This document shows positions 8,226 through 16,357 of a DNA stretch of 64,000 nucleotides, piece after piece; the stretch's first letter is position 1, and every line of letters starts with the position of its first letter. The stretch lies in contig CALKUH010000018.1 in NCBI GenBank assembly GCA_937996795.1, positions 1 through 64,000 of the forward strand, written 5' to 3'. Origin of the DNA: an uncultured Verrucomicrobiota bacterium (lineage in GTDB: Bacteria > Verrucomicrobiota > Kiritimatiellia > CAIVKH01). Both the position numbers and the translations under genes were made by a program. Under the pieces are notes generated by a model, which was given only the letters and a program-made list of their open reading frames with translations, was not told the DNA's origin and made no database searches.

Positions 8226-8359
8226 GGTTTCGGGTGTCAGGTTTCGGGTGTCGGGGAGGAGGCGGAGATCAGTAGGGAATGGCACGGAGTCGCACGATCG
8301 ACGTGCGCCCCCGCCATCAAATATCCTCCCTGAAACCTGAAACCCGACACCTGACACCT
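8226..8359. repeat. Dispersed repeat pair in the E1-E3 spacer
   Basis: The 160-bp spacer holds two tandem GGTTTCGGGTGTC-type units (8226-8254) and their inverted counterparts near 8329-8359 (CCTGAAACCCGACACC). They can fold into one long hairpin. The same unit recurs in the next spacer at 9728-9791. Confidence 0.75.
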
Positions 8360-8364
8360 CATAT

Positions 8365-9705
8365 TTAGTGCAAAGCGAAAATCGCATCCCGCATCACTTC
8401 CGACACGGTCGGGTGGGGGAAAACGATCTCTTCAACTTCCGCGGCGCGGACTTCGGTCTCGATCATCGCCGCGATGCCGAAAATCATTTCGGAGCAGGCG
8501 CCGCCAATCAGGTGGGCGCCGAGCAGGACACCGGTTTCCGCGTGCAGGACCAGTTTCGCCTGGCCGCGCTCGTCCGTGTGTTCCGCGAGGTAGCGGCCGC
8601 TCGCCGCCATCGGGCGCTTCGCCACCTTGACCGGGATGCCCTTGGCCTTCGCCTCGGCCTCCGTCAGGCCGACGACCGCCACTTCGGGGTTCGTGTACAC
8701 CACGCCGGGAATCGCGTGCCAGCGCATCACGTCGGGACGGCCGGTGATGTTGTGCACGACCACCTCGCCCATGCGGCTCGCCGTGTGCGCGAGCCAGGCG
8801 CGGCCCGTGCAGTCGCCAATCGCATAAATGCCCGGTTGGTTCGTCGCGCAACGGTCGTCCACCTTGATGCCGCGTTTGTCGAACTCGACCCGCGCGTTTT
8901 CGAGGCCGAGCCCCATCACGTTCGGCGTGCGGCCCGTCGAAACGAGCACGATGTCGCGCGCGACGGACTCTTCCTTGCCGTCCTTGCTGAACCGCACCGC
9001 ATCCTTCGTGATCTCGAGGACCTTCGCGCCGAGGTGGAACGTGATGTTCTTCTTCGCCAGCTCGCCGCGCAGGCCGCGCGCGAGGTCCGCGTCCACCTGC
9101 GGGCAGATTTCCGGCAGCATTTCAATCACCGTGACCGGGATGCCGAGCGAGCCGAAACAGCACGCGAATTCGCAGCCGATCACGCCGCCGCCGATGACCA
9201 CGAGGCTCTTCGGCAGTTTGTCGAGATTCAGGATGCCGGTGGAATCGACCACGCCCGGCAGGTCCGCGCCCGGGATCGGCGGCTTCGCGGGGGAGGACCC
9301 CGTCGCGATCAGGATGTTTTTCCCTTCGTACGTCGTGTCGCCAACCTTCACCGTGCGGCCACCGGCGAGTTGCGCCGTGCCGTTCACCACCTCGACCTTG
9401 AATTTCTTCATCAGGCCCGCGATGCCGCCGCGCAGCGTGTCCATCACCTGGCCCTTGCGCGCCTGCGCCGCGGGCCAGTCGAAGGAAACGTCCTTCGCGT
9501 GCACGCCATACGCGGCGCCGTGCGAGGCGTAATAAAAAATCTTCGCCGAGTTCAGCAGCGTCTTCGACGGGATGCACCCCTCGTTGAGGCAGACGCCGCC
9601 GAGTTTCCGGTTTTCGATCAGGAGGACTTTCAGGCCCTTGGCGCCCGCGCGCTCCGCCGCCACGTAGCCGCCGGGTCCCGCGCCGATGATGATGAGGTCG
9701 TACAT
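8365..9705 (-). CDS. lpdA: Dihydrolipoamide dehydrogenase (E3)
   Basis: A 446-residue flavoprotein that reoxidises dihydrolipoamide on E2 and reduces NAD+. The FAD-binding motif IIGAGPGGYVAAERAG is at the N-terminus and the redox-active disulfide is in GGVCLNEGCIPSK (about residues 38-50). The NAD-binding motif VVIGGGVIGCEFA lies near 165-180, and the second FAD motif YAIGDCTGRAWLAH near 295. The C-terminal active-site His-Glu pair is in FPHPTVSEV. ATG 9705 follows a GGAAA ribosome-binding sequence and is preferred over a TTG four codons upstream. Flanked by E1 and E2 genes, so it is the dedicated E3. Confidence 0.95.
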   Translation of the reverse strand: MYDLIIIGAGPGGYVAAERAGAKGLKVLLIENRKLGGVCLNEGCIPSKTLLNSAKIFYYASHGAAYGVHAKDVSFDWPAAQARKGQVMDTLRGGIAGLMKKFKVEVVNGTAQLAGGRTVKVGDTTYEGKNILIATGSSPAKPPIPGADLPGVVDSTGILNLDKLPKSLVVIGGGVIGCEFACCFGSLGIPVTVIEMLPEICPQVDADLARGLRGELAKKNITFHLGAKVLEITKDAVRFSKDGKEESVARDIVLVSTGRTPNVMGLGLENARVEFDKRGIKVDDRCATNQPGIYAIGDCTGRAWLAHTASRMGEVVVHNITGRPDVMRWHAIPGVVYTNPEVAVVGLTEAEAKAKGIPVKVAKRPMAASGRYLAEHTDERGQAKLVLHAETGVLLGAHLIGGACSEMIFGIAAMIETEVRAAEVEEIVFPHPTVSEVMRDAIFALH

Positions 9706-9727
9706 AGGTGTTTCCAATCGTCGTTAT

Positions 9728-9791
9728 GAGGTTCCGGGTGTCAGGTTTCGGGTGTCGGGACTGACACCTGGCACCCGACACCTGAAACCTA
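9728..9791. repeat. Dispersed repeat hairpin in the E3-E2 spacer
   Basis: The units GGTTCCGGGTGTC and GGTTTCGGGTGTC (9730-9758) face GACACCTGGCACCCGACACC (9762-9781) plus TGAAACC. They form a long imperfect hairpin that fills almost the whole spacer. Same family as 8226-8359. Confidence 0.75.
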
Positions 9792-11138
9792 GTTGGTCAG
9801 CAACAAATCAACATTCTCCAACGCCTTCACGAGGTCCTGCAGGAAGCGCGCCGCGGGCGCGCCGTCCACCGCCTGGTGATCGACGGTCAGGCTCAGGCCG
9901 ATGGCGTCCACGTGTTCGATCGACCCGTCCGCGCGACGCACGGGCATCAGCGTCAGGCCGCCGACGCCGAGGATCGCGACTTCCGGCGCGTTCAGCACCG
10001 GGGTGAACGTCTCGACGCCGAGCGAGCCGAGGTTCGTGATCGTGAACGTGCCGCCCGCGAGCAGGTCGGGGTTGATGCTGCCCTTCTGGCAGTCGTCCGC
10101 CCGGCTGCGGATCGCCGCGGAAAGCTGGCCGACCGGCATCGCGCTCGCGTGCTGCACCACCGGCACCATCAGGCCGCGCGGCGTATCGACGGCGACGCCG
10201 AGGTGGACGGCGCCGAACTCGACGATCTTGTCGCCGAGAAAATGCGCATTCAGCGCCGGATGCTTGTCCAGCGTGCGCACCACCGCATAGCAGATCAGGT
10301 CATTGATTGTCAGCTTGGGCAGGCCGAACGCCTCGCCGTTTGCCTTCGCGCGGGCGCGGTAGCTCTGCAGCACCGACGCGTTGAAGCGCGCGTTGAGCGT
10401 CAGCTGCGCCGTGGAGGAGAGCGACTGGCGCATGCGCTCCGCGACGATCTTGCGCACGCCCTTGACGGGAATCGTGCGGTCCGCGCGAACCGGGGCGGAG
10501 GAGATTGCGGATTGCGGATTGCGAATTGCGGATTGGAGGTCGGAGGCGAGGACGCGTCCGGCGGGGCCGCTGCCGCGCGCGGGCGGGACGCCGGCGCCTG
10601 CGGCCATCGCCGCCTTGGCGGCGGGCGAAAGCGCGGGCGCCGTCGCGGCGGCGGCTTTTACATCGCGCTCAATCACGCGTCCGCCGGGGCCTGAGCCCGC
10701 GAGTGACGCGGCGTCAATACCCGCCTGATCCGCGGCTTTGCGCGCGCGCGGGCTCACGCCCGAGGCCGCCGAAGCCGGAGCCGATGAGACGGAAGGCGCG
10801 ACCGGGGGCGCGCTGGTGGGGACTGCCGAGGCCGGTTGGGGTGTGGGGGTGGCCTCGACAGGTGCGCTGCCGCCCGGTCGCAAAGCAGAGATGTCCTCGC
10901 CCGGCGCGCCCACCGCGGCGATGTTCGTCAGCACCGGGATGTCGGCGCCTTCTTCAAAAAAGAGCTCCAGGATCGTGCCCGCTGCCGGTGAGGGCACGTC
11001 AAATGTGGCCTTGTCCGTTTCGATGCTCGCCACCGTCTGGCCCTCGGCGACGGTGTCGCCCTTCTTCACCGTCCACTGCACGAGAATGCAGCTTTCCACC
11101 GACTGGCCCTGACGCGGCATGATGATTGCAGTTGCCAT
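9789..11138 (-). CDS. Dihydrolipoamide acyltransferase (E2) of the 2-oxoacid dehydrogenase complex
   Basis: A 449-residue core protein. One lipoyl domain (1-80) has the modified lysine in IETDKATFDVPSPAAG. An Ala/Pro-rich linker follows, then a peripheral-subunit-binding domain (SPRARKAADQAGIDAASLAG, about 128-165). A second, degenerate copy comes next (SPAAKAAMAAGAGVPPARGS, then GPAGRVLASD). A catalytic domain (about 225-449) ends with the acyltransferase HxxxDG motif in TVDHQAVDGAPAARF. Between the second binding domain and the catalytic core the frame reads LQSAIRNPQSAIS, the translation of a dispersed repeat. It follows the DeoR gene by 3 bp, so the repressor probably controls the complex. 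Confidence 0.92.
   Translation of the reverse strand: MATAIIMPRQGQSVESCILVQWTVKKGDTVAEGQTVASIETDKATFDVPSPAAGTILELFFEEGADIPVLTNIAAVGAPGEDISALRPGGSAPVEATPTPQPASAVPTSAPPVAPSVSSAPASAASGVSPRARKAADQAGIDAASLAGSGPGGRVIERDVKAAAATAPALSPAAKAAMAAGAGVPPARGSGPAGRVLASDLQSAIRNPQSAISSAPVRADRTIPVKGVRKIVAERMRQSLSSTAQLTLNARFNASVLQSYRARAKANGEAFGLPKLTINDLICYAVVRTLDKHPALNAHFLGDKIVEFGAVHLGVAVDTPRGLMVPVVQHASAMPVGQLSAAIRSRADDCQKGSINPDLLAGGTFTITNLGSLGVETFTPVLNAPEVAILGVGGLTLMPVRRADGSIEHVDAIGLSLTVDHQAVDGAPAARFLQDLVKALENVDLLLTN
10501..10536. repeat. Dispersed GATTGCGGATT repeat inside the E2 coding sequence
   Basis: Three tandem near-copies of the 7-base unit GATTGCG/GATTGCGAATT lie in frame in the E2 linker. Related sequence flanks the four-helix-bundle gene at 32.96 and 33.37 kb, which marks it as a dispersed family in this genome. 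Confidence 0.7.
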
Positions 11139-11141
11139 GAT

Positions 11142-11927
11142 TTAGTCCTCCGCGGTTACCACGCGGACGCCCTGCGCCCGCGCTTCCTTGAGAAATGTTT
11201 TGTCCGCCTTGCGATCCGTCACCAGCACGTCGAGGTCCTCGAGGCGGCCCGCATTCACAAACGAGACCTTGCCGATCTTTTCGTGGTCCGCGAGCAGCAC
11301 GACTTCCGCCGCGCGACGGATGACTTCGATTTTCGTGAAGGCCTCGTTCGTGTCCGTCGTGGTCAGCCCGTCCTTCGCCGTGAGCCCGATGGTGCCCATG
11401 AACGCGCGGTCCACGCGCAGGTCGCCGAGCAGGTGCCGCGTCAGCGGCCCCACCAGCGTCTGGCTCAGGCGCCGCAGTTCGCCGCCGATCAGGATCACGC
11501 GCGGCCCCTGGCCCGACAGCTCGCTCGCCGCGCGCAGGGAGTTCGTGACCACGGTCAGGTTCGTGCGCTCGCGCAGCAGGCGCGCGAGTTCGAGCACCGT
11601 ACTGCCGCCGTCGAGGTAAATGGAATCGCCCGCCTTGATCAGCGCCAGCGCCGCGCGCGCGATCGCGCGCTTCTCGCGGGATTGCAGCGAGGCCTTGTCG
11701 TCGAACAGCGGCTCTTCCAGCCGGCTCTCCACGCTCACCGCGCCGCCATGCACCCGGCGGATATGCCCCGACGCCTCCAGCTGCTCGAGATCCCGCCGCG
11801 TCGTCGCGGGCGAAACGCGCAGGGTTTTGCAAATCTCGTCAACGCGCGCCACGCCCCGTTCGCGGATGAACGCACGCATGCGCTCCTGCCGTTCCGGCGC
11901 CAAATCGCGCTGGGGGTTGTTGCTCAT
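11142..11927 (-). CDS. DeoR-family transcriptional repressor
   Basis: A 261-residue regulator. A DeoR winged helix-turn-helix (RQERMRAFIRERGVARVDEI, then SPATTRRDLEQLEASGHIRR, the family signature) spans about 12-65. The DeoRC sugar-phosphate-sensing domain (80-240) has DGGSTVLELARLL and TNSLRAASEL. Start MSNNPQRD at 11927 is chosen because a perfect palindrome ends exactly at that codon; an upstream in-frame start would place the operator inside the gene. The E2 gene follows after 3 bp. Likely autorepressed and released by a phosphorylated sugar; it may also act on the kinase gene divergent to its operator side. Confidence 0.9.
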   Translation of the reverse strand: MSNNPQRDLAPERQERMRAFIRERGVARVDEICKTLRVSPATTRRDLEQLEASGHIRRVHGGAVSVESRLEEPLFDDKASLQSREKRAIARAALALIKAGDSIYLDGGSTVLELARLLRERTNLTVVTNSLRAASELSGQGPRVILIGGELRRLSQTLVGPLTRHLLGDLRVDRAFMGTIGLTAKDGLTTTDTNEAFTKIEVIRRAAEVVLLADHEKIGKVSFVNAGRLEDLDVLVTDRKADKTFLKEARAQGVRVVTAED

Positions 11928-11950
11928 TTGTGATTGAATGTAATCACAAA
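11927..11950 (-). promoter_or_regulatory. DeoR operator palindrome
   Basis: Perfect 9-bp arms TTTGTGATT (11927-11935) and AATCACAAA (11942-11950), separated by 6 bases, touch the start codon of the deoR-type gene. A half-site-like copy, GTTTG/ATTGT, continues to 11957. DeoR-family proteins bind such A/T-rich dyads, so it is the likely autoregulatory operator. Confidence 0.75.
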
Positions 11951-12004
11951 CAATCATAGGTCAACACTAAATAATCATCAAAAGCGGGGGCGGCGTCCCC
12001 GCGC

Positions 12005-12955
12005 TCAGGCGGGGCTTACGCGGACGCGGTTGCGCAGGGCCGCCGCGGCGGCGGCGTCCACGAGGCCGGGAATTTCGGTATGGGCGTGGGCGGTGCCGCA
12101 CGCGAGGGCGAAGGTGGCGGCATTGAGCAGGGTGTCGCCGCGTTGCAGGCCGTACAGCAGGCCCGCCGTCACGGCGTCGCCGCTGCCGATGGGATTCAGC
12201 GCCTTGATGGCCGGTGGCGTGAGGGTCCAGTTCCCGCCGGGACCCGACAGGAAAGCCGCGCCGGGTCCGTCGGTCACCAGCACGCTGCCGGCGCCCTGTT
12301 CGCGCAGGCCCTGGATGGCCTTCCAGCGTGGCGCCGGTGCCTGCACGTCGTATCCGCAAATGACGCCGAGCTCATCGGCATTGATCTTCACCAGCGCCGG
12401 TCGCTCCGCCAGCATGATGCGGAAGGGCTCGCCCTGGGAGTCGACGCAGACCGAGGCACCCGCCGCGTGGGCCTGGCGCACGAAATCCGCGAGGCGCTCC
12501 GGCGCCGCGCCGGGCGGCAGCGCCCCGCTGATCGCGAGCCAGCCGCATCCGGGCAGGGCCTGGTGCATCAATTCGATGAACTGGCGCCATTCCGATTCCG
12601 TCGGCGGCGTGGCTTCCTCAACCAGCTCGGTGACCCGCCCGCTCTCCACTTCGATCAGCGTGTGGCAGTTCCGTGTCGGCGCCGCCGTCACCACCCAGCG
12701 CGCGTCGATCCCGAGCGTGGCGACTTCCCGCTCAATCTGTGCGCCGCCGGGCCCGCCCTGGAACCCGACGAGACGCGGCTGTGCGCCGAGGCGCGCGAAC
12801 ACGGCGGCCACGTTCACGCCCTTGCCTGAAGGCGAGACGCGCACGCTCCGCGCGCGGTTCACCTCGCCCGGTTTCAGCGCGCCGAAGAAGAGGGTGCGCT
12901 GGAGCGCGGGCGTGATCGCGAGGCACAGCACCGGGCGCTGGTCGCGGGTGCTCAT
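12005..12955 (-). CDS. PfkB-family sugar-phosphate kinase (FruK/LacC type)
   Basis: A 316-residue ribokinase-fold enzyme that phosphorylates a ketose phosphate with ATP. The N-terminal substrate motif is SPSGKGVNVAAVFARLG (about 37-53). The C-terminal PfkB signature with its anion hole and catalytic base is LNPIGSGDAVTAGLLYG (Asp near 253). These are closest to 1-phosphofructokinase and tagatose-6-phosphate kinase. Start MSTRDQRP at 12955 is preferred; upstream codons lie in the preceding gene. It overlaps that gene by an ATGA, so they are co-translated. In this module it probably acts after the sorbitol-6-phosphate dehydrogenase step; fructose-6-phosphate or a 1-phosphate could be the substrate. 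Confidence 0.85.
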   Translation of the reverse strand: MSTRDQRPVLCLAITPALQRTLFFGALKPGEVNRARSVRVSPSGKGVNVAAVFARLGAQPRLVGFQGGPGGAQIEREVATLGIDARWVVTAAPTRNCHTLIEVESGRVTELVEEATPPTESEWRQFIELMHQALPGCGWLAISGALPPGAAPERLADFVRQAHAAGASVCVDSQGEPFRIMLAERPALVKINADELGVICGYDVQAPAPRWKAIQGLREQGAGSVLVTDGPGAAFLSGPGGNWTLTPPAIKALNPIGSGDAVTAGLLYGLQRGDTLLNAATFALACGTAHAHTEIPGLVDAAAAAALRNRVRVSPA

Positions 12956-13872
12956 CGTGCGGCCGGGGTGCCCGCGAGCAGCGGGCGCAGGGCGCGATCC
13001 AGCGCCTTCTCCGAGAAGTCCTTCACCACGGACGGGAACACGCGCCACGTCTCCACATGGCGCGCCTTCGCGCCGGGCTTCAACGACACCAGCGCGCCGA
13101 GGCTTTCCAGCTCGAGGAAGTTCTCGTTGGTGAAAATCTCCGCGTTGCAGCCCATGTCGGCGTACGTCGCCTTCGGGTCAAACGTGTGTCGCTTCACGAA
13201 CGTCGCGTGGGGCAGGGCATAGGCCATCCACGCGGGCGTCGAACCGAAGCCGGCCTTCTGCGGGCGCGTGTTGCGGACGTCCTGCCGCAGCAGCACATAG
13301 CGCTCGCCCCACGTCCAGCGCGGGTCGGCCATGTTCGTGTACTTCCACATCACCAGCGGTCGCGCGGGCAGCAGGTTCTCCGTGTGGCTGCCGTACGCCT
13401 CCTGCGGAAGGATCGCGACGCCGCCCGGCGCCATCACCGACAGCGACCACGGCGCGACCGTCACGGCCTTCCGGCCGCGGTGCGTCAGCACGTGCTCCAC
13501 TCGCACCGCGCCGTTCTCAAGGCGGATGCGCAATTCCTTCTGCAGGCCCGACGGACGGTCCGGCCGTTGCGTGAGGCGAAGCTCCCGCCCGTTCCATGTC
13601 CACGGCACCGGCACGTTGTCCGTCACGTACGTCAGCGCCTTCAGCTCCGGCGCGATCCAGAACCGGTGTCCGCCGTAGATGTTCCACGCGCGGTCGCCGG
13701 TGCGGCCCATCTGCTCGTCGAACTCCTTGAACAGGTTCGGCCCGCCGACGCGCGCGAGGCGGATCACCCGCGGCCCGACATCCGTCGTGATCACGAGTTC
13801 GGTCTTGCCGTCGCTGAGGCGGAGGCAATTCGGCCACCCGCCATACGCCAGTTTCGCAAGTGTGGTCTTCAT
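12952..13872 (-). CDS. Aldose-1-epimerase-like (mutarotase-fold) protein
   Basis: A 306-residue protein with the pattern of galactose-mutarotase-like beta-supersandwich proteins. It begins with strand-rich sequence (CLRLSDGKTELVITTDVGPRV); the motif GHRFWIAPE near residue 68 and VEHVLTHRG near 128 match uncharacterised relatives. I cannot place the usual two catalytic histidines with confidence. It lies between a sorbitol-6-phosphate dehydrogenase and a sugar kinase with overlapping or 3-bp junctions, so it is part of the sugar pathway. It may bind or epimerise the sugar substrate, or serve only as a sugar-binding protein. Confidence 0.7.
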   Translation of the reverse strand: MKTTLAKLAYGGWPNCLRLSDGKTELVITTDVGPRVIRLARVGGPNLFKEFDEQMGRTGDRAWNIYGGHRFWIAPELKALTYVTDNVPVPWTWNGRELRLTQRPDRPSGLQKELRIRLENGAVRVEHVLTHRGRKAVTVAPWSLSVMAPGGVAILPQEAYGSHTENLLPARPLVMWKYTNMADPRWTWGERYVLLRQDVRNTRPQKAGFGSTPAWMAYALPHATFVKRHTFDPKATYADMGCNAEIFTNENFLELESLGALVSLKPGAKARHVETWRVFPSVVKDFSEKALDRALRPLLAGTPAAR

Positions 13873-13875
13873 GAA

Positions 13876-14685
13876 TTACCGCATCTCCTGTCCGCCGGTG
13901 ACATTGATCGCCTGGCCCGTCATGTAGCTCGACTGGCTCGACCCGAGGAACGCGACGACATTGCCGATGTCCTCGTAGGTGCAGCCGCGCCGCAGCGGGA
14001 CCTGATTCACATAAAATTCGCGCACGTCGTCCAGCGTCTTCGCGCCGGGCACCTTGCCCGCCTTGAAGTACTGCACGAACAGGCCGCGCTCCGGGTCCGT
14101 CCACAACGGCGACTCCAGCAAATTGCCCGGGCACACCGCGTTGACGCGCACGCCGTGCGGCGCCATCTCCAGCGCGATGCTCTGCACCAGGCCGATGCCG
14201 CCGAACTTGCTCGCCGCATAGGCGGAGTTCGCCGCGCTGCCTTTTTTGCCCGACTTCGAGTTGATCTGGATGATCGAGCCGGCCTTCTGCGCCTTCATGA
14301 TCCGGCACGCGTGCTTGAAGGTCAGGAACTGGCCGAACAGATTGACGTTCATCACCGCGCGCCACTTCTCGGCGTCCGCGTCCGTGATCGGCTCTGCGAT
14401 CAGGATCGCCGCGTTCGCGACGACGACGTCCACGCGGCCGAACGCGCGCTGCGCCTCGGCAAACAGCCGCTCCACGTCGGCCTCCTTCGTGATGTCGCCC
14501 GCGACCGCGATCGTCTTTTTGCCCGTCGCCGCGGCGACGGCCTCCGCGGTCTTCCGCACGGCCTCCTCCTTGAGGTCGAACAGCGCCACGTCGCAGCCTT
14601 CCTTCGCGAGCCGCTCCGCCAGCGCCGCGCCGAGTCCCTGCGCCGCGCCCGTAATGACCGCCTTCTTGTCCGTCAACATGCTCAT
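13876..14685 (-). CDS. srlD: Short-chain dehydrogenase, sorbitol-6-phosphate 2-dehydrogenase type
   Basis: A 269-residue Rossmann enzyme. The NAD-binding TGAAQGLGAALAERLAKEG is near residue 11 and the structural NAA motif is VVVANAAIL. The catalytic Ser-Tyr-Lys triad appears as NSKSGKKGSANSAYAASK with Tyr and Lys in YAASK. The C-terminal block GNLLESPLWTD, then VPLRRGCTYEDI and MTGQAINVTGGQEM closely follows the SrlD family. SrlD oxidises D-sorbitol 6-phosphate to fructose 6-phosphate. Start MSMLTDKK at 14685 was chosen because the fold begins there. It sits directly after the medium-chain dehydrogenase gene (14-bp gap), which could supply sorbitol 6-phosphate. Confidence 0.85.
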   Translation of the reverse strand: MSMLTDKKAVITGAAQGLGAALAERLAKEGCDVALFDLKEEAVRKTAEAVAAATGKKTIAVAGDITKEADVERLFAEAQRAFGRVDVVVANAAILIAEPITDADAEKWRAVMNVNLFGQFLTFKHACRIMKAQKAGSIIQINSKSGKKGSAANSAYAASKFGGIGLVQSIALEMAPHGVRVNAVCPGNLLESPLWTDPERGLFVQYFKAGKVPGAKTLDDVREFYVNQVPLRRGCTYEDIGNVVAFLGSSQSSYMTGQAINVTGGQEMR

Positions 14686-14699
14686 GATGGTTTCCTTGT

Positions 14700-16262
14700 T
14701 TACGAAAATGCTTCCAACAGGGCTTTTTCCGCCGCCAGTGTCCACGCGCCGTCGTTGAGCTTCGCTGCCACCGCGGGATGCGTCTTGTGCAATTCCGTCA
14801 GCGGCGTCAGGGGCAGGCCCTTGCAGCTCGGGTACACGAGGATCTTGCCCGCGATGAGCTGCTTCTCCACCGCGCGGATGCCGTCGATCGCGCCGTCGAG
14901 GCCGCTGACCGCCGCCACCGACAGGTTCGTGTCGAGCGAGCGATCGGTGACCTTCTTCAGGACGATGCGCATATCCTCCAGCGTGCTGCCGCTGGTCCCG
15001 ATGAAATACGCCTGCTTCTCGACATAGGCGTCGAGGTTGAGCGGATGCGACACGGTCGCCGGGATGCCGGCGAAAATGTTGATCACCGCGCGGTGCGCGG
15101 CCTGCTCCACCGCCTGCGCGACGAGCGCGGGCACCGGCACCATCAGCGCGATGTAGCCGAACGGCCCCGCGGGCGGGTTCGTCTTCGCGTTGTACGTCTC
15201 AAACACCACGCCGCGTTCCTTCGCCAGCGGCGCCGCCACCTTGCGCAACTGCGCGAGGCGCTCGTCGCTCATGTCGCCGCCGAGCACGCGCACGCCGGGC
15301 ACGCCCTGGCAGATGTCGCGGATCACATGCATCGTGCCCATCGGGCCCGCCGCGCCGACGACATTGATCACGTCGTTCGCGCGGATTTCGCCCGTCGCCG
15401 GGATCGCCGCATAGCCGTCCGCCGGGTTCGCCCCGGTCGTGCCGGTGATGCGCACGCCGCCGTAGTGTACGCGGCCGACCGGCGTCACCACCGGGCGTCC
15501 GAACCGCTGCCCGTTCAGCACGAGGTTCACGAGGCCGTTCTTCGCGACTTTCGGGAACAGCGCCTCCAGCAGGTCCGCGTCCGCGCCGATGAACACGAGG
15601 TCATCGATCGACTCGTCCTTGAGACCCGCCACGCGCGCGCGGTCGAATGTCTTCACGTCCACCGTCAGCGCCACGCCGCCCTTTTTCGGCGCCTGCCGCT
15701 CGCGCACGACGTAGGAATCCTCCACGCAGGCCCACGGCTCGACGAGCGCGATGGCCGACGCGGACAAATCGCCCGCCGCCGGGATCAGCATCGAATCGCC
15801 GTCCGGCGCGGTGATCACGCGCTCATCCATCAGCACGTACTCCTGCAGCGCGCCCTCGAAGTTGTAGCCGAACGCCGCGTTCGAGTTCGCCGTCTTCAGC
15901 CAGCGGTAATCCGTCTGCACGAGCCGCCGGTCGCCCGGCTTCACGCTGCGCACCGCGGACCCGACCGCGATCACCTGCACCACCGTTTCGTGGCCCGGCA
16001 CCGTCGGCTTGTCGTTCGGCACATAGCTCGGGATCTCCGCGAGCGTCTCGCGCGTCAGCGCCGTCAGCACATCCGACTTGCGGACGTGGCCGTGGAACTG
16101 CTTCAGCAGTTTCAGGTCGGAGAAGCAGAGGCCGGTCACCTCGACGCGCGCGAGGATCTGGTGCGGGCCGGGCTGCAGCACGGGCTTCGCCGTGTTCAGG
16201 CGCAATTCATCGGGGCCGACGAGTTGTACGGCGCGCTGCGTTTCGGGGGTGGTCGTCGTCAT
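14700..16262 (-). CDS. Medium-chain zinc-type dehydrogenase, L-sorbose-1-phosphate-reductase-like
   Basis: A 520-residue alcohol-dehydrogenase-like protein, longer than the usual 340-410. The GroES-like N-terminus has the zinc-binding cysteine in VTGLCFSDLKLLKQFHGH and the PGHETV histidine-glutamate pair. The middle carries an inserted region (about 195-285), and the Rossmann half has VVGAAGPMGTMHVIRD. Pairing with srlD matches the sorbose route, in which sorbose 1-phosphate is reduced to sorbitol 6-phosphate and then oxidised to fructose 6-phosphate. That assignment is by context and length pattern; another polyol or keto-sugar phosphate is possible. Confidence 0.78.
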   Translation of the reverse strand: MTTTTPETQRAVQLVGPDELRLNTAKPVLQPGPHQILARVEVTGLCFSDLKLLKQFHGHVRKSDVLTALTRETLAEIPSYVPNDKPTVPGHETVVQVIAVGSAVRSVKPGDRRLVQTDYRWLKTANSNAAFGYNFEGALQEYVLMDERVITAPDGDSMLIPAAGDLSASAIALVEPWACVEDSYVVRERQAPKKGGVALTVDVKTFDRARVAGLKDESIDDLVFIGADADLLEALFPKVAKNGLVNLVLNGQRFGRPVVTPVGRVHYGGVRITGTTGANPADGYAAIPATGEIRANDVINVVGAAGPMGTMHVIRDICQGVPGVRVLGGDMSDERLAQLRKVAAPLAKERGVVFETYNAKTNPPAGPFGYIALMVPVPALVAQAVEQAAHRAVINIFAGIPATVSHPLNLDAYVEKQAYFIGTSGSTLEDMRIVLKKVTDRSLDTNLSVAAVSGLDGAIDGIRAVEKQLIAGKILVYPSCKGLPLTPLTELHKTHPAVAAKLNDGAWTLAAEKALLEAFS

Positions 16263-16357
16263 GTGCTCTCCTTGTTCAATCGGTGTTTTGCAACGTCTGT
16301 AAAAAGTTTTTTGCGGGTGTCCAACGTCTGTAAATTACAGGGCCTGTAAAAACGGGC

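Noticed and set aside
5781..8333. Plus-strand open frame of 850 codons opposite the E1 gene
   Set aside because: Its translation is rich in Arg, His and Val with no family signature and is the antisense of a clear E1 gene; long antisense frames are expected in GC-rich DNA.
13057..15027. Plus-strand open frame of 656 codons
   Set aside because: Antisense to the mutarotase-like and SrlD-type genes, with composition typical of a shadow frame.
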